DNA of 64,000 bases. It comes from Centroberyx gerrardi. Its lineage: Eukaryota; Chordata; Actinopteri; Beryciformes; Berycidae. Of this stretch, positions 21,549-32,837 are shown in pieces (position 1 is the first letter of the stretch; the number at the start of each line of letters is the position of its first letter). The stretch is taken from contig NC_136001.1 in assembly GCF_048128805.1 (NCBI RefSeq), positions 2,539,501 through 2,603,500 of the forward strand, written 5' to 3'. Made by a program: the position numbers and the translations under genes. The notes beneath the pieces were generated by a model. That model was not told where the DNA came from, did no database searches, and saw nothing but the letters and a program-made list of their open reading frames with translations.

Positions 21549-24268
21549 TATGTAGATGATTTTGAGGTATGTAATCCCTTAGGAACATCCCGAAAGAAAC
21601 ATAAGATAACCTCTGTATACTGGATATTGGCAGATATCCCGTCCTGTTTTCGGTCCACCCTCACTTCAGTGTATCTTGCACTTTTGTGCAAAGCTGATGA
21701 TATTAAAAGATTTGGCTACGCAGAAGTTCTCAAGCCACTGTTGGATGACATAGCTACACTGGAACAAGATGGTATTTTGATTCCTGTCCTTGGGAAAACT
21801 GTCAAAGGGACTGTTTATTGTGTAGTTGCTGACAATCTTGGAGCACATTCAATTGCTGGCCTTGTTGAAAATTTCTCAGGACCATACATTTGTAGGTTCT
21901 GTCTAGGAGAGCGCTCTGAATTTCAAGAAAAGGAAGTGAGATCAGGTGCTTTTCCCATCCGGACAAAGGAGGATTATTCTGTTCATGTTCAGACTGTACA
22001 GGAAAACCCTGCACTAACCCATTGCTTTGGTGTGAAAAGGCCTTGCCCGTTGACAGAGAAATTGAGCCATTTTCACTCGGTTGAGGGCTATCCGCCTGAT
22101 ATTTTGCACGACCTTTTTGAGGGGATTATTCCCATGGAATTAGCACTGTGCATTAGTGATTTCATAGTGAAAAGATATGTCAAACTTGAAGAGCTTAACA
22201 ACACAATCAAATCATTTCCCTACAAGTGGGGAGATAAGACAGACTGTCCACAGGCCATTCCCATTACATTCTCCACTCGAAGAAGTATTGGAGGAAATGC
22301 CCATGAAAATTGGACCCTCATCAGGCTGCTCCCACTAATGATAGGACACAAGATACCATTGAATGATCCAGCATGGAATGTAATCATGTGTCTTAAAGAC
22401 ATAGTTGAACTTGTGGTAGCTCCAACCCAAACTGAAGCAAGTATGTCATATCTTGACACAAAGATTTCTGAGCACCGACTCAGATTACTGGCAGTGTTTC
22501 CTCAGGTGAAGTTGATTCCCAAACACCACTTCCTAGAGCACTATCCAGCCCTCATGAAAGTGTTTGGACCTCTCATTGGATTTTGGACGATGCGGTTTGA
22601 GGCAAAACATCGTTATTTCAAACAAATTGTGAGGCATACAGGAAATTTCAGAAATATAACATTTTCCCTTGCAACTAAGCATCAGTTGATGATTGCACAC
22701 CATGTGCATGCAACTAGGGATGCACCAATACCGTTTTTTTACTGCCGATCCGATAACGATACCAGAATTTTGAGTATCAACCGATACCGAGTACCGATCC
22801 GATATTGACCCCTTTTTTTCTTCTGTAATTACACAGCTGCATACAACATGTAAATAACATGGGAACAATAATTTTATTGTTAAAAAAAAGAAAAGCAGCA
22901 GGGCAGAAGAACTGACCAAAATAGGAATGACAGTTCCTAGGATATATAAAAGATTGCTGCAATATAGGGATACAGTGCAAAGAAACTCACAAAAGTGCAA
23001 AAGAGCAATAAACTGACCAGTGCATACTGCTACAAAACAATATTGAAACAACCATACAGCCTTTGCTTATATTTTTTTTCCTCTTCTTTAGTGTGAATAA
23101 CTGACAGAAAAAATACTGCTACACATAGGCTTTTTCTGGGCATAACATCCAGTGTGTGCCAAGTCTAGTCTAGTTTTAATCACTTAAGGACAAGAGGCAG
23201 GTTTTTCTTCAGAAACAGAAGCATCTCACCTCTCTCTGCTGTCAGCCTGTTCCTCCGTTCACTGACAGTGTTGACAGTCACTGACGCTGACGCACGCACA
23301 GGTCGCGTCAGCGTCATCAGCGCGGTAGCATTAGCTTTAGCCCCCATCTCCAAAAAGCTTCGTTTTGTGAAAACGGAAGACTTAATTGAAACCTTTATGG
23401 TGGCGTGTACATGATACTAAGCCCAAGGACACTCGATGTAAGTTCGAGCTAAGGAGCAGGCGTTTGGAAGGCGTCGCCAGATGAAGTTCTTGGTAAAGTG
23501 AGTTGGATAAAGATCTTTGGGACGCTAGTAATGGCATAGCCATCTAGCATCCCTTTGTGGCTAAAATAATTCCCAACCGCTGACATGTTTACATCAGCAC
23601 ATTGCCTGCATGCTCGCTTTCTTTTTCCAACTTCTTCACTCACTCGTGTTGCGTCACGTGCAAACTCAGGCATGTTTTACGGCAGGCGACTACGCCCGTT
23701 TATTACTCCGGGGGCTCGAACTGATTGCTCTGGATTGGATCGGATTATAACGTTAGCTGCCACCGATGTCCGATCCAGCATTTTAGGCCAATATCGGCCC
23801 GATACCGATGCCAAGTATCGGATCGGTGCATCCCTACATGCAACTACAACAGCTCCCACTTTAAGTACTGCCAGAGTATCCCTAGTGCCTGTAGCTGTTT
23901 TGCATACAAATGTACAAGAAGCAATAAGAAGAGTGTCTCCAGGTCAGACTAGTGTACATCTTTCCAGCACTGTGTCACTTTATGGAACTACATACTCAAA
24001 AGGCATGATTTTGGCCTATGGGTCTACTGCAGGACTCCCAGACTTTGTTGAAGTTCTTCAGATAGTAATTCTCAGAGACAAGGTCCATTTTATTGCTAAA
24101 GTATTCATTTCCTGGTATGATGAGCACTTTCAAGGATTTGAGCTGGAGAGTACAGAGCTTGTAGTTTTTGTGGAACAGAAGGATCTCACTGACGTATGTC
24201 CACTGTCAGACTACAAGGTTGGAGGAAGGCGTATGGTGATGCTGAAGCGCCATATCTGTCTGGAATAG
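21549..24268 (+). pseudogene. Outer gene A, C-terminal part (interrupted by a hAT element)
   Basis: This continues the frame broken at 8722. 21549-22714 encodes the core (YVDDFEVCNPLG, VVADNLGAH, ICRFC, DILHDLFEGI, KHHFLEHYP, EAKHRYFK) at roughly 60 percent identity to the inner protein. An 1,122-bp hAT element then intervenes, and the frame resumes at 23845 to a TAG at 24266-24268. The two segments rejoin in frame if the hAT element and one 8-bp duplication are removed. A weak donor (GTAAAT) follows the stop at 24272. Confidence 0.87.
22715..23836. mobile_element. Non-autonomous hAT element
   Basis: Termini TAGGGATGCACC and GGTGCATCCCTA are flanked by CATGCAAC at 22707-22714 and 23837-23844, a perfect 8-bp duplication. 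Inner terminal segments are rich in CCGATAC/GTATCGG motifs. The 1.1-kb interior has no transposase frame. It has inserted into outer gene A and disrupted it a second time. Confidence 0.88.
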
Positions 24269-25381
24269 TAGGTAAATGTTTGGTGTACTAATTCAAGTTC
24301 ATTCATCTTTTTAAGGCTACATCATCAATATGGATGCAGCTGTGAAGTTTCGAGTCATCCTGGATCATGAAATAAAGAAACTTTGTCTTCCTGGAATACC
24401 ACGTACAGTGCAAGAGTTGGAAGCAGCAGTAAAGCAAGCATTTGGGATCTCAGGGGACATAAGCATTCAGCACAAAGACCCGGATTTCAGTGACTTCATC
24501 ACATTAAGCTCAACTGATGAGCTGAAAGATAAGGACACACTGAAGATAGTGTACGTACCACCACCTGCTATAATTTTTACTAATGTGACTTTCCTGAGCT
24601 CTCGACAGCAGACTGCTCTGTCTCCGAATCAGTGCCAGAAGACTGTGTGTCTCAACTATCAACATCAAATGACTCCACCTCTGCAGAATCTGATGACACT
24701 GTAGTAGAACTCAGTCCCCGTACCCCTGGAATGCACAAGCCGTGGCCTACTGAGTTTCCTGTTCCAAAGTTTTCATATAACACTGAAGTAGCACTTCAAA
24801 AAGGCCATGAAAATTACCTCAGAGATGGTTCCCTTTTGTGCAAAGACAAGTTTTACCCTGGTGTTAAGTCCAACATTCTGGAATGTTTAGCTGAGCTCAT
24901 CTTTTCTTACACTCCCTACCCAAATGATGCACAGCGGTGTGCAGTTGCAGAGGCTCTCATAAAACAGCACCCATGTTTGAAGGAACCAGGCTCTTTCAAT
25001 GGTCTCTATGGATGGCAACAGAGCCTGAAGTATAAAATAGGAAATTACCGAAGTAAACTTCGAACGCATGGGATTCCAGAACTCTTGGTTAACTCTCTAA
25101 AGCACAAATCTCCTGAAGACAAGAAACCAGCTAAGAATGTAAAAAAAGCAAGGAAAGCCGAGGTGAACTACCTTCCCCCTCATCCTGCAGGGGAAACAGA
25201 AGATTCCCTTGAGAGTGTCAGGCTGGAGTTGATCTCTGAGACCAAGAAAAAGAATAATGGCAGAGTTATAAATGAGATGATGTCAAGAACCTTTAGTTTC
25301 AGAAGACAGGAGATTGTAGGTCAAGCCCCAAGTGTTGCAGATCTCCTAGAGAGATGGCCTGCCCTCTTTGAACCATCACAG

Positions 25382-25911
25382 GTAAGCTAAAATCAAATCC
25401 TTGGTCATGTACAGGTATGGCTGAAGAATTTAGTAATCAGTTAGTGCAATATGCATTTAGTCATCATTCATTCGTTGAGTCGGGGAGGAGGGGCCAACTT
25501 TGAATGCTGTGTGTTTACACACACCAACCGACAAATCCTGCATAGTATAGCTTTAACATCTTCTCTGCAGTGAAAAATAGTCTCCTGTTTGAATTTTTCC
25601 CACACTGTCATGTGATCATCCCCCTCAATGCTGTTCGTGAAAATCTTAGCCTATGTTGTATGAGTTTTTCATGTCCACAAAAGGCACCAAACTTGATTGA
25701 AGGTTTTCATTCATGCCTTTTTTATACTTTACTTAAAAATACAAATATGGTGAATATGTCCCTTACCACTTGACAGAGCTCATCAAGAATTTTCATTTGA
25801 TATATAGGCTAAAACTCATTTGTGCCTAAAACCCTCAGTATGTTGTTTAAAGAGGAATAAAAACCTATCCCTTTTTAATATGTAACCAAGATGACATACT
25901 TCTGCTTACAG
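25382..25911 (+). other. Intron 1 of outer gene B
   Basis: Bounded by GTAAGC and TTACAG. A segment at about 25440-25560 ending CCTGCATAGTATAGCTTTAA resembles the end of a common fish MITE. The rest is AT-rich without features. Confidence 0.45.
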
Positions 25912-26060
25912 ATCAATGAAGAGTTTCGGAGAATCAATGGCATATCACTTGAGCCGACATTTATGTCACAGTTGGACAAACACACTCCAAAGATGTTGTC
26001 ACTTTTCAATGCAAAGGGAGGAACCAAAGAATCAAGTCCCAGATGTTGGAACTCATCCAG

Positions 26061-27299
26061 GTAAGAGGAAAAAATGGTCTTGTTATGTAAAACATTTTTC
26101 ATCCAAAAGCTATCTATTGTCTATCATGTACTTGGTCCTCAATGTTCCAATGTGTTCCTACTGGGAAGGACCTAAGGATGGTGATTTCTGTCTGTCCGTC
26201 CATCTGTTCAACAAGCAACTCCAACGCAGCATATCTTGAAATCTACTGAGCCAATTGTTATGACGTGGTGAGCACATTCATGCTACCCAGAGAATGATCC
26301 CTATTGATTTTGATGGCACCATTTCTTATAGCACCATCCCATCCTCACACCAAATTTTTTGAAATTTTAAATTGATATGTTCTGGGTGCATAGCCGTGTA
26401 ATTTGGAAAGCGAATTAATTCAGGAGTCAAATTTTTTTTTCTCTCTCTAGACAGCAGTCACTGCGTCATGCACTTTGGTAATCTGGTTATTCCTCACATG
26501 TTCAGATCAGAATTTGGAAATGCCATTGATCATGCCAAAATCTGGTTAACATAGGCTAGATTTCTGCTGGAGAAACTCGATCATTGGGCTCGCATTTCTG
26601 AAAAGCTTTTTACGCGTGCGCACAAGCTGACGCAAAGAACACAACTAACACAATATATAACACTGGAAAATAAAAACTTTGCTATCTGTTCTACATGGTT
26701 GTTAAAGAATGCTTAATTTTATGTCAACATTACCACTGATATAATGAAATGAAAACCACATCTGCCGCCCACAGTCCACCTACAGAGTGGCAAAAAATCT
26801 ACAATCAGCTCAGTGCAGCTCGCTAACTTATTAGACCCAGTTCTTCCCTGAGTTTGGGGAAGTTGCCACTGCAAGAAGCCATGGTCATTCCGCAGGCTGC
26901 AGCACCGCGGTTGGCAGCGGTAATAATCGGGAACATCAAGTGGATGGGAAACCTCATAACTGACCAGCCGTTTTCAAACTGGAGTTTTGAGTAATCAGAG
27001 TAAAACACATTTTATCTGTAGTTTCCTCTCCATCTGTGAAGCTAGTGTCGCTTATACGCTGCAGTGGGAAAAGTAGTTTTAACTAAAAGCACTGTACCGG
27101 ATATCCATTACACTTCAAAATGAAGTTTTGGTTTTTTTCCTCCCCACATGCCCGTGGTAGTACCAGTTGAGAACCACAGCTTTAAAGAATGCTTGGTCTA
27201 TTATACTGCAATTGAATGAATAGTTGAAATACAGAGGGTGTGTGGTTTGTGCTGGTGTCATCAGGCAGTGAATTTTGAACAGGTTTTACTTTTTGATAG
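26061..27299 (+). other. Intron 2 of outer gene B
   Basis: A non-coding stretch between GTAAGA and TTTTGATAG. The region at 26170-26420 (TCTGTCTGTCCGTCCATCTG and after) resembles a dispersed repeat also seen near 33720-33840. The block at 26560-27180 looks like another unidentified repeat. No gene is supported. Confidence 0.4.
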
Positions 27300-28597
27300 G
27301 ATCCATCTGCCTCTGTGGAGAAAAGGAGAGAAGTGCTCCTGAGATGCCTGATCGAGTACATGGGGGAGAGACAAGAAGAACTCATCAGTGACCACCACGT
27401 ATGTGTTAGGCTTAAAGCTACGTATCTATCTGTCTGATCAACAGTCTAACTGATCACCTGTTTTTGATCAGTATTTTTAAGTGAATGTCTTAATGTATTG
27501 ATATTGTGATGATATTATAGGGATGATTATCATTGCTCTCAAAAGATATTTACACACTGTAGATTAGTGATGAACAGTCATTAGTAATGTGATGACCAAG
27601 CAGGTAGAGGCAAAGAACAGAAAATTGCATCCCTTTATTGTAATGCAGCCTTTAAAACCAGGAAAAGACAACACTTATGCCAGATCACGATAGTACAATA
27701 CCCACACTCCATGCCATTGTCATGGCAAATTAAGATTGGCCAACACAGCAGGCATACTTACAGATGCTGTTTGCCAATGCTGTAGTACTTAGGTCCATGG
27801 CTTGGAATTCCAGATTGGAGTACTGGAAACCAACTTGAAACCGAGGTGCACGCTGAGCTCAGCAGTTGCCCGATGAAAATTTACGTGTGCCATCAGCCCG
27901 ATGCCATCGGCATCATCATAGAAGGACATCCAGTGGTCAGAGGTCTGACCAACCTGTCAAAAGCATGCTGCCTTCTCTTTGGACTTACCTATGCCCTGGA
28001 ACTTAAGTATCCACCAAAACTGGTGCACACTTTTGAGACATATCAGAGGCTCTTTGTTGGAATGGACCCCATGCGCCCTAAACCATCATCTAAATACACA
28101 AATCTCCTCAACAAGTTGTCTTAGATGACTTCTCAATGCCATCTGCCACTATCTGCCATTATTAGAAAAAAATGCAAGTTATCTCACCTTGGTAGGTGAG
28201 ACTACCAACTGATACGTACTGTAACATAATAGCATAATGTGCAATCTTTAGGGTAATATAAATATTTGTCTCTGATACTCTCATACTTAATTCAACTTAT
28301 ACTATTTTATACTATTTCTACTACTATTTCATACTATTTAGTTCCTACTATTTACATTTAAAATAATTACTCTTTACCAAAAACATAATGTCAGATCAGA
28401 TTTTCCTTTTCAGTCATTTAATTTTTGTGCCTTAAAACTGACTTGACAGTTGACTGTTTTCAGTTTGGCATGTTACATGTGTTGAAAATAATTTGTCTTT
28501 TGGCAAGTTACTCATGTAATAGAATTTCAGTTGGCATTTTCCTTTTGTGTTCATTCTAATGTGCCTCAAATGAAAATGGACTTAACTGTGTTCTGTG

Positions 28598-28883
28598 TTC
28601 ATTACCTCATGAGGTAGATACTCAACAGTATTGTGTGCGCAATTCAGCAGTTCTTTAAAAATAATGTTTGTTCAAAATAGGGCTGAACAATATGGTTAAA
28701 AAATCATACTTACTGCAATTATTTTGACAGATATTGCAATTTCATTACCTCATGAGGTAGATTCTCAACAGTATTGTGTGCGCAATTCAGCAGTTCTTTA
28801 AAAATAATGTTTGTTCAAAATAGGGCTGAACAATATGGTAAAAAAATCATACTTACTGCAATTATTTTGACAGATATTGCAAT
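28598..28883 (+). repeat. 143-bp tandem duplication
   Basis: Units 28598-28740 and 28741-28883 are nearly identical. Each includes flank plus the left end of the hAT MITE starting TAGGGCTGAACAAT, so the duplication arose after that MITE had inserted. Confidence 0.85.
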
Positions 28884-28976
28884 TTCAATGTGATTCGATG
28901 TGATGCTGTTATGTCTTGCATTTACCTTTATCAAAACATTGCAGCTTTGGATATTTCGATTCATTGTTCAGCCCTA
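28678..28976. mobile_element. hAT MITE
   Basis: Ends TAGGGCTGAACAAT and ATTGTTCAGCCCTA are flanked by GTTCAAAA at 28670-28677 and 28977-28984. The interior is AT-rich and non-coding, and part of the left end is tandemly duplicated. Confidence 0.82.
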
Positions 28977-29135
28977 GTTCAAAATGCACATACACTTGAA
29001 AGTGATTTCTTGAAAGAATTTGGTATATTTTTTATTTTTTTTACATTTATGGCCACATTTATGGCCTGTTTTGCAATCAATGGTACCGTTAGAAGTGAAA
29101 CCTTTGAAACAGTGGGTTGTTAAGAGTTAAATAAA

Positions 29136-29661
29136 TGTTATAATCTTAAATCTGTTTTTCCATCTTGTTCTTCTTAATTTGAAATTGTTATTGTTATTGA
29201 CAGGAAAGTCTATTTATGTAAAGTTAATCAAAATGTAGTGCTTGGGATATAGAAATTATAACAACAAAACTTTTAGAGAAATTAATGCAGCATAATTTTT
29301 TCACCAGAGGTTGTAGCCTGGACTCAATTTAATGGAGTTCATTCACATGTGATTAGGTTCATTTTACTAAGAAAATTAAGTTCATCAAACTTATTTATAG
29401 GTTGCTACAAGTAACCTGTACTCATTTTAATTAAGTTCAATATCATGTGCAAGTGAGTTACCTTTACCAAGAAAATTAAGTTAATCTAACTAAGTAATAT
29501 CAGTAGTATTAGTTAACTCAACCTGATTTTGCTGGGTTCATGTTAAGTAATGTTACAGTGTTCATTCTACTTAAAAAAGCCTTGAAGTTGACTCAACTCA
29601 AAAAGTCCAATGCAACCACTTACCTCACTTTTTATAAGTTCGATAAAGGCATTACTTTTTA
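29136..29661 (+). other. Right subterminal region of the outer transposon
   Basis: AT-rich non-coding sequence with irregular repeats of TTAAGTTCA/AAGAAAATTAAGTT and a block CACTTTTTATAAG near the end. On the reverse strand this reads TATAAAAAGTGAG, similar to the 72-bp subterminal unit at the left end. Confidence 0.5.
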
Positions 29662-30486
29662 GAGTGTAGAGACACAACAATAGCTTTTTACCACGCAGAA
29701 ACTCGGGGTACGACTTGAAAATAGTACACCGGGTTACTGGTCTTTGAACTGGTAAAATGCAGTATATTGGCTCTATATGGTGGCTATTAGCACAGATGCA
29801 AGCTCAGCGGCATGCAATTGAACACAATCAGCTTTACGTTAACACAATCAAATCAAGCAGCAAGCATAATGATTGAGGTATCTTCACACAGCATAATATG
29901 GACGTGGCGGTCCGATGCGCTTCCCAATAAGCACAATTATAGCTTCTGATCAGTCAAGCTTATTTAGCACACCTATTCTAGTCTCTGCCCAGAACCAAAG
30001 CCTCTTACTTGGGAATCACTCTCGAGTGATTGATGTGTGTTTTAGTCCGTCTTATCGATCCGGTGGGTTCTCCCAGGCGGGTCGGCGGGACCGTTATCTC
30101 TCCGTGCACGGAACAATGGCCAGCTGGCTTTCCTCGTAGGCAGCGAAAGATGTCAGCCAGGAGTCGACTTGATTGAAGAAACGTATCCTTACGTTGTCTT
30201 CTTGGCGGGAAGGAGTGTCCTTAGCTGTATTCTCTTCCAGTCCACTTCTGCAGGTCTGCTACACACGGCAGTGTGTGTAAGGAGTTAGAATGGCGGATAC
30301 ACGAACAGCTAGTCTAATCCTTCTGGATCCAACAGTGTTACAGCTAACACTAAACAGTCTGGGCTCGTCCAGCGAGTTGAAGACTGCGCCTCGGCTAAAC
30401 AAAAGAACAGTTTGAACGTTTCAAGTACCAACTTGTTAGCAACAAAGTCGCAAGGAAGGGGCGCTGCGGAAAGATAGCCCTGGAAT

Positions 30487-30506
30487 TTATACTCTTAGTG
30501 ACGTCA
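30487..30506 (-). promoter_or_regulatory. LTR core promoter: TATA box and CRE palindrome
   Basis: On the minus strand the perfect CRE TGACGTCA (30499-30506) lies six bases upstream of TATAAA (30492-30487). This is a classic retroelement U3 arrangement and sets the LTR orientation as minus. Confidence 0.5.
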
Positions 30507-31013
30507 TGGGGATCGTCCGAGTCTCGTCCAATGAGAGACCGGAGGTTGGGTTCCAGCCAGTTCACACCTAAGTGTGAACTTCAGGGCCTGTTGGATTCGT
30601 CCGAGTCTCGTCCAATGAGGGACTGGAGTTTAGATTCAAACCAGTTCACACCTAAGTGTGAATTCCAGGGCCTGCTGGAGTCTATTGTTTGAGGCTTCTA
30701 GGTTCCCAGGTAGGCCGCAGATTTAGGCTTTTAATTTTACATGTAGGCCTTTCCTTTGTTTAACAACATGGCCTGGCCCAACACCAGTATCAATTTAATA
30801 TCTTAAAGAAAACTAAATATCTAGGACTTTTCAATGCAATATGGTTTTAATAGGATAAAAACTTGGTAAGAGCATCAATTTAATTTCTAGAATCAGTTTC
30901 AACTTCAATAAATTCAATCATTTCATACAAATTGAGAAAACAGAATTTAAATTCAGTCATCTGCTGGAACAAATCTCATATCTTTCAATCTAAGTCATTT
31001 ACACAAACACAAG

Positions 31014-32086
31014 GGCCCGGAACTACTAACATGTCGTAATTCCAGGCGCAGCACAAAAGCAATTGCGGGTGAAATTTGTACCGCCAGTGCATGGTATTTA
31101 TTAAAGTAGCGCACGCAAATGAGCGGAGGCGCAGATAATTAATTATAATTGCGACTGCACAAATATAAGGGCCAAACAATGCACACAATAGCCTATTTGC
31201 GGCAATGTAATGATGGACAAAACAAGCGCAAATTTCTCTCCAGTGGAGCTGGAAGTGTTGGTGGCAGAGAACACCACAAAGAGCTGCAAAGAAGAGATAG
31301 CCACAAGCGCGATTTAGCGGAGGTAAAAGCACTGGTAAGATATGAGGAGGAGCCAAAATGATACCATAAATAAAGCCAAAGAGGAGCCTTAACTCCCTTG
31401 GAGGAGCAGCAGGAGAGCCTGACTGAGACGCAGGTGCCAGTGTGGGAGGGATGGAGACCTGGTGAAGGTATGAAGCCGCACACACCTCTCCATGGAGAGG
31501 TTATTACGCACACGTTTTAGCTGCATTGTTTACATCAAGGCTATGCCGCTCAGATATTAGGATAAGTGTCAGCAAATCCAGAGAAGAGTGTACAAGCATG
31601 CGTTTTCCTTTTTGTATATTTAGGTAATAGTCTGCATATTGAGTGCACATTCTGCTACTCTGCCAATGACACATAAATGTATTTTTAAATCAGCATACCC
31701 GTTTAAACCTGATTGGAATTATAATAGGGATGCGATCTAATGTCTACATGTTATGATGTGTAGATGACTGTGTCACCTTGATCTTAGAGCCAGTCTTGTT
31801 GGAGCCATTCTGTGCGCAAACTGATAAGACATACTTTTCCTCTGTCTTAAATTCTGTACGCAATCAACAGGTGTTAACGCCCCCCCCCCTTGATAAATCA
31901 CGTCCACTGCCAATTTCCATAAAACCCTCCCTTAATTTTGCGCTTCATCCTTGGAACACCCACAAATGCATATGCAATCATATCAATCACCCATGATTTC
32001 AGGTGCAAAATGCGCTGTGCAGAGAACAAGGTTTTAGCACCCGCAATACGATTTGCACTGGCGCAAACGTTTAGTAGATCCGGGCC
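31014..32086 (+). mobile_element. Harbinger-like non-autonomous element with Myb relic
   Basis: Termini GGCCCGGA and TCCGGGCC are flanked by AAG at 31011-31013 and 32087-32089. The copy at 57540-58045 lacks the insert and keeps one AAG, proving the boundaries. A short frame at about 31210-31320 (TSANFSPVELEVLV) resembles the start of a Harbinger Myb/SANT-like protein and soon meets stops. It is distinct in sequence from the Harbinger-like element at 14962. Confidence 0.8.
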
Positions 32087-32290
32087 AAGATCTTTTGTCA
32101 AGACATTAGAAATCTTTTCAAGTCATCAAAGCAGAAGTCAAAGTCAAGTCCCACTCAGCAGAACCCAAGTCAAGTCAAGTCTCAAGTCTTCTCTTCATGC
32201 ATCAAGTCAAGTCTCAAGCAATTAAAACTGTGACTCGAGTCTGACTCGAGTCCAAGTCATGTGACTCGAGTCCCCACCTCTGTTTCCTTG

Positions 32291-32613
32291 TATTTGGGAT
32301 CTGCATGTACTGGACAACAAAAATGTATCATATTACACAAAGCTTTAGGCATGATAACAGCTTAATATGGTTCCACACTAGCCTGTGTTTCATGTGTGAG
32401 AAGTCCAACAGTTGATACATATGTAATCAATCACTGACCATTACAAGATTGTAACTCGAACCAAGGTGATCTGAAAGGCAATGCAAGACTCCTTGATACT
32501 ATTCTGTTGTCGAAAGCATGTTTGCTGAGACTAATCCTTCACAGAACAGCCAATAAAAGGTCAGCAATCCAATCATATTAACCAATGGGGACACATGCCA
32601 TGGCACAAAAAAA
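32291..32613. other. Spacer without recognised features
   Basis: Non-coding sequence between the outermost nested element and a Tc1-like terminus. Nothing supported. Confidence 0.4.
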
Positions 32614-32800
32614 TACAGGGGGTGGACAAAATAACAGAAACGCCACATGAAAATGGGCTTAACTTTGACGTTACTAAATCACAGTTACAAAGGCAGCTAC
32701 ACAAGCCAGTCATATTAAAGCTACTATTTCTGACATCTAGCAGATTTGAGGTGAACTGCAACCAAATGCAACACAACTTGTGAAAAGGGTCTGGCTGCAG
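32614..32800 (+). mobile_element. Tc1-like terminal fragment
   Basis: TACAGG followed by GGTGGACAAAATAA and GAAACGCC matches, in opposite orientation, the end of the Tc1-like relic at 47500-47536. It could be the other end of the same element split by 14 kb of insertions, or an independent fragment. No transposase is coded here. Confidence 0.5.
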
Positions 32801-32837
32801 ACCTCCAGTGTCAGGCCCCTCTCTGGCTGCTCCAGCA

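Larger units (their letters stand above)
24330..28124 (+). pseudogene. Outer gene B: PB1/SAMD3-like, frameshifted
   Basis: The exon layout matches the inner copy: 24330-25381, 25912-26060, 27300-27398 and about 27786-28124. The N-terminal PB1-like domain (VKFRVILDHE, IQHKDPDFSDFITL) is followed by a frame change between about 24565 and 24632, and exon 2 needs a one-base shift near 26030 to match RKIRHLM of the inner protein. The first change could alternatively be a 46-base intron-like segment with a CTTTCCTGAG end, but the inner copy reads straight through there. An acceptor (TTTTTAAG) ends at 24314, and the start codon lies only 61 bp after the gene A stop, so gene B has no room for a promoter of its own. 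An AATAAA at 29130-29135 may be the polyadenylation signal. Confidence 0.75.
5756..29666 (+). mobile_element. Two-gene DNA transposon, outer copy (decayed)
   Basis: The element begins CACTGTAATAAGT at 5756 and ends with the reverse complement of CACTCTAAAAAGT at 29666. Both ends are flanked by TA (5754-5755 and 29667-29668). Gene A (pseudogene, 7986-8722 plus 21549-24268) and gene B (24330-28124) both read plus. A 72-bp tandem array lies near the left end. Removing the inner copy and the hAT insertions leaves about 10 kb. The CACT termini, 2-bp duplication, subterminal repeats and two spliced genes are reminiscent of the CACTA/EnSpm-Mirage-Chapaev group, but the superfamily assignment is inference. 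Confidence 0.75.
5010..30783 (-). mobile_element. Solo LTR of a retroelement (split by nested transposon)
   Basis: The sequence begins TGTTGGGC and ends GCCCAACA, so it has TG...CA ends with a short inverted repeat, and it is flanked by CCAG at 5006-5009 and 30784-30787. The related element at 57540-58045 lacks it and reads through the site. Without the inserted transposon (5756-29668) the LTR is about 1.86 kb. On the minus strand a TATA box (30487-30492) and an adjacent CRE palindrome suggest a promoter, and an AATAAA near 5297-5303 a possible polyadenylation signal, so the LTR probably reads minus. A duplicated block of about 78 bp lies at about 30508-30680. No gag, pol or env remains. The retroelement family cannot be named from the LTR alone. 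Confidence 0.75.
4893..32282. mobile_element. hAT-like non-autonomous element, copy I (split by nested insertions)
   Basis: The ends read CAGAGGTG...CACCTCTG and are flanked by a perfect 8-bp duplication TTTCCTTG at 4885-4892 and 32283-32290, which is the hAT signature. The body is rich in AAGTC/CAAGTC motifs and has no coding capacity. Only about 530 bp belong to the element itself: 4893-5009, about 30788-31013 and 32090-32282. The rest is later insertions. A second copy at 57540-58045 aligns across both gaps and gives the uninterrupted structure. Confidence 0.85.
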
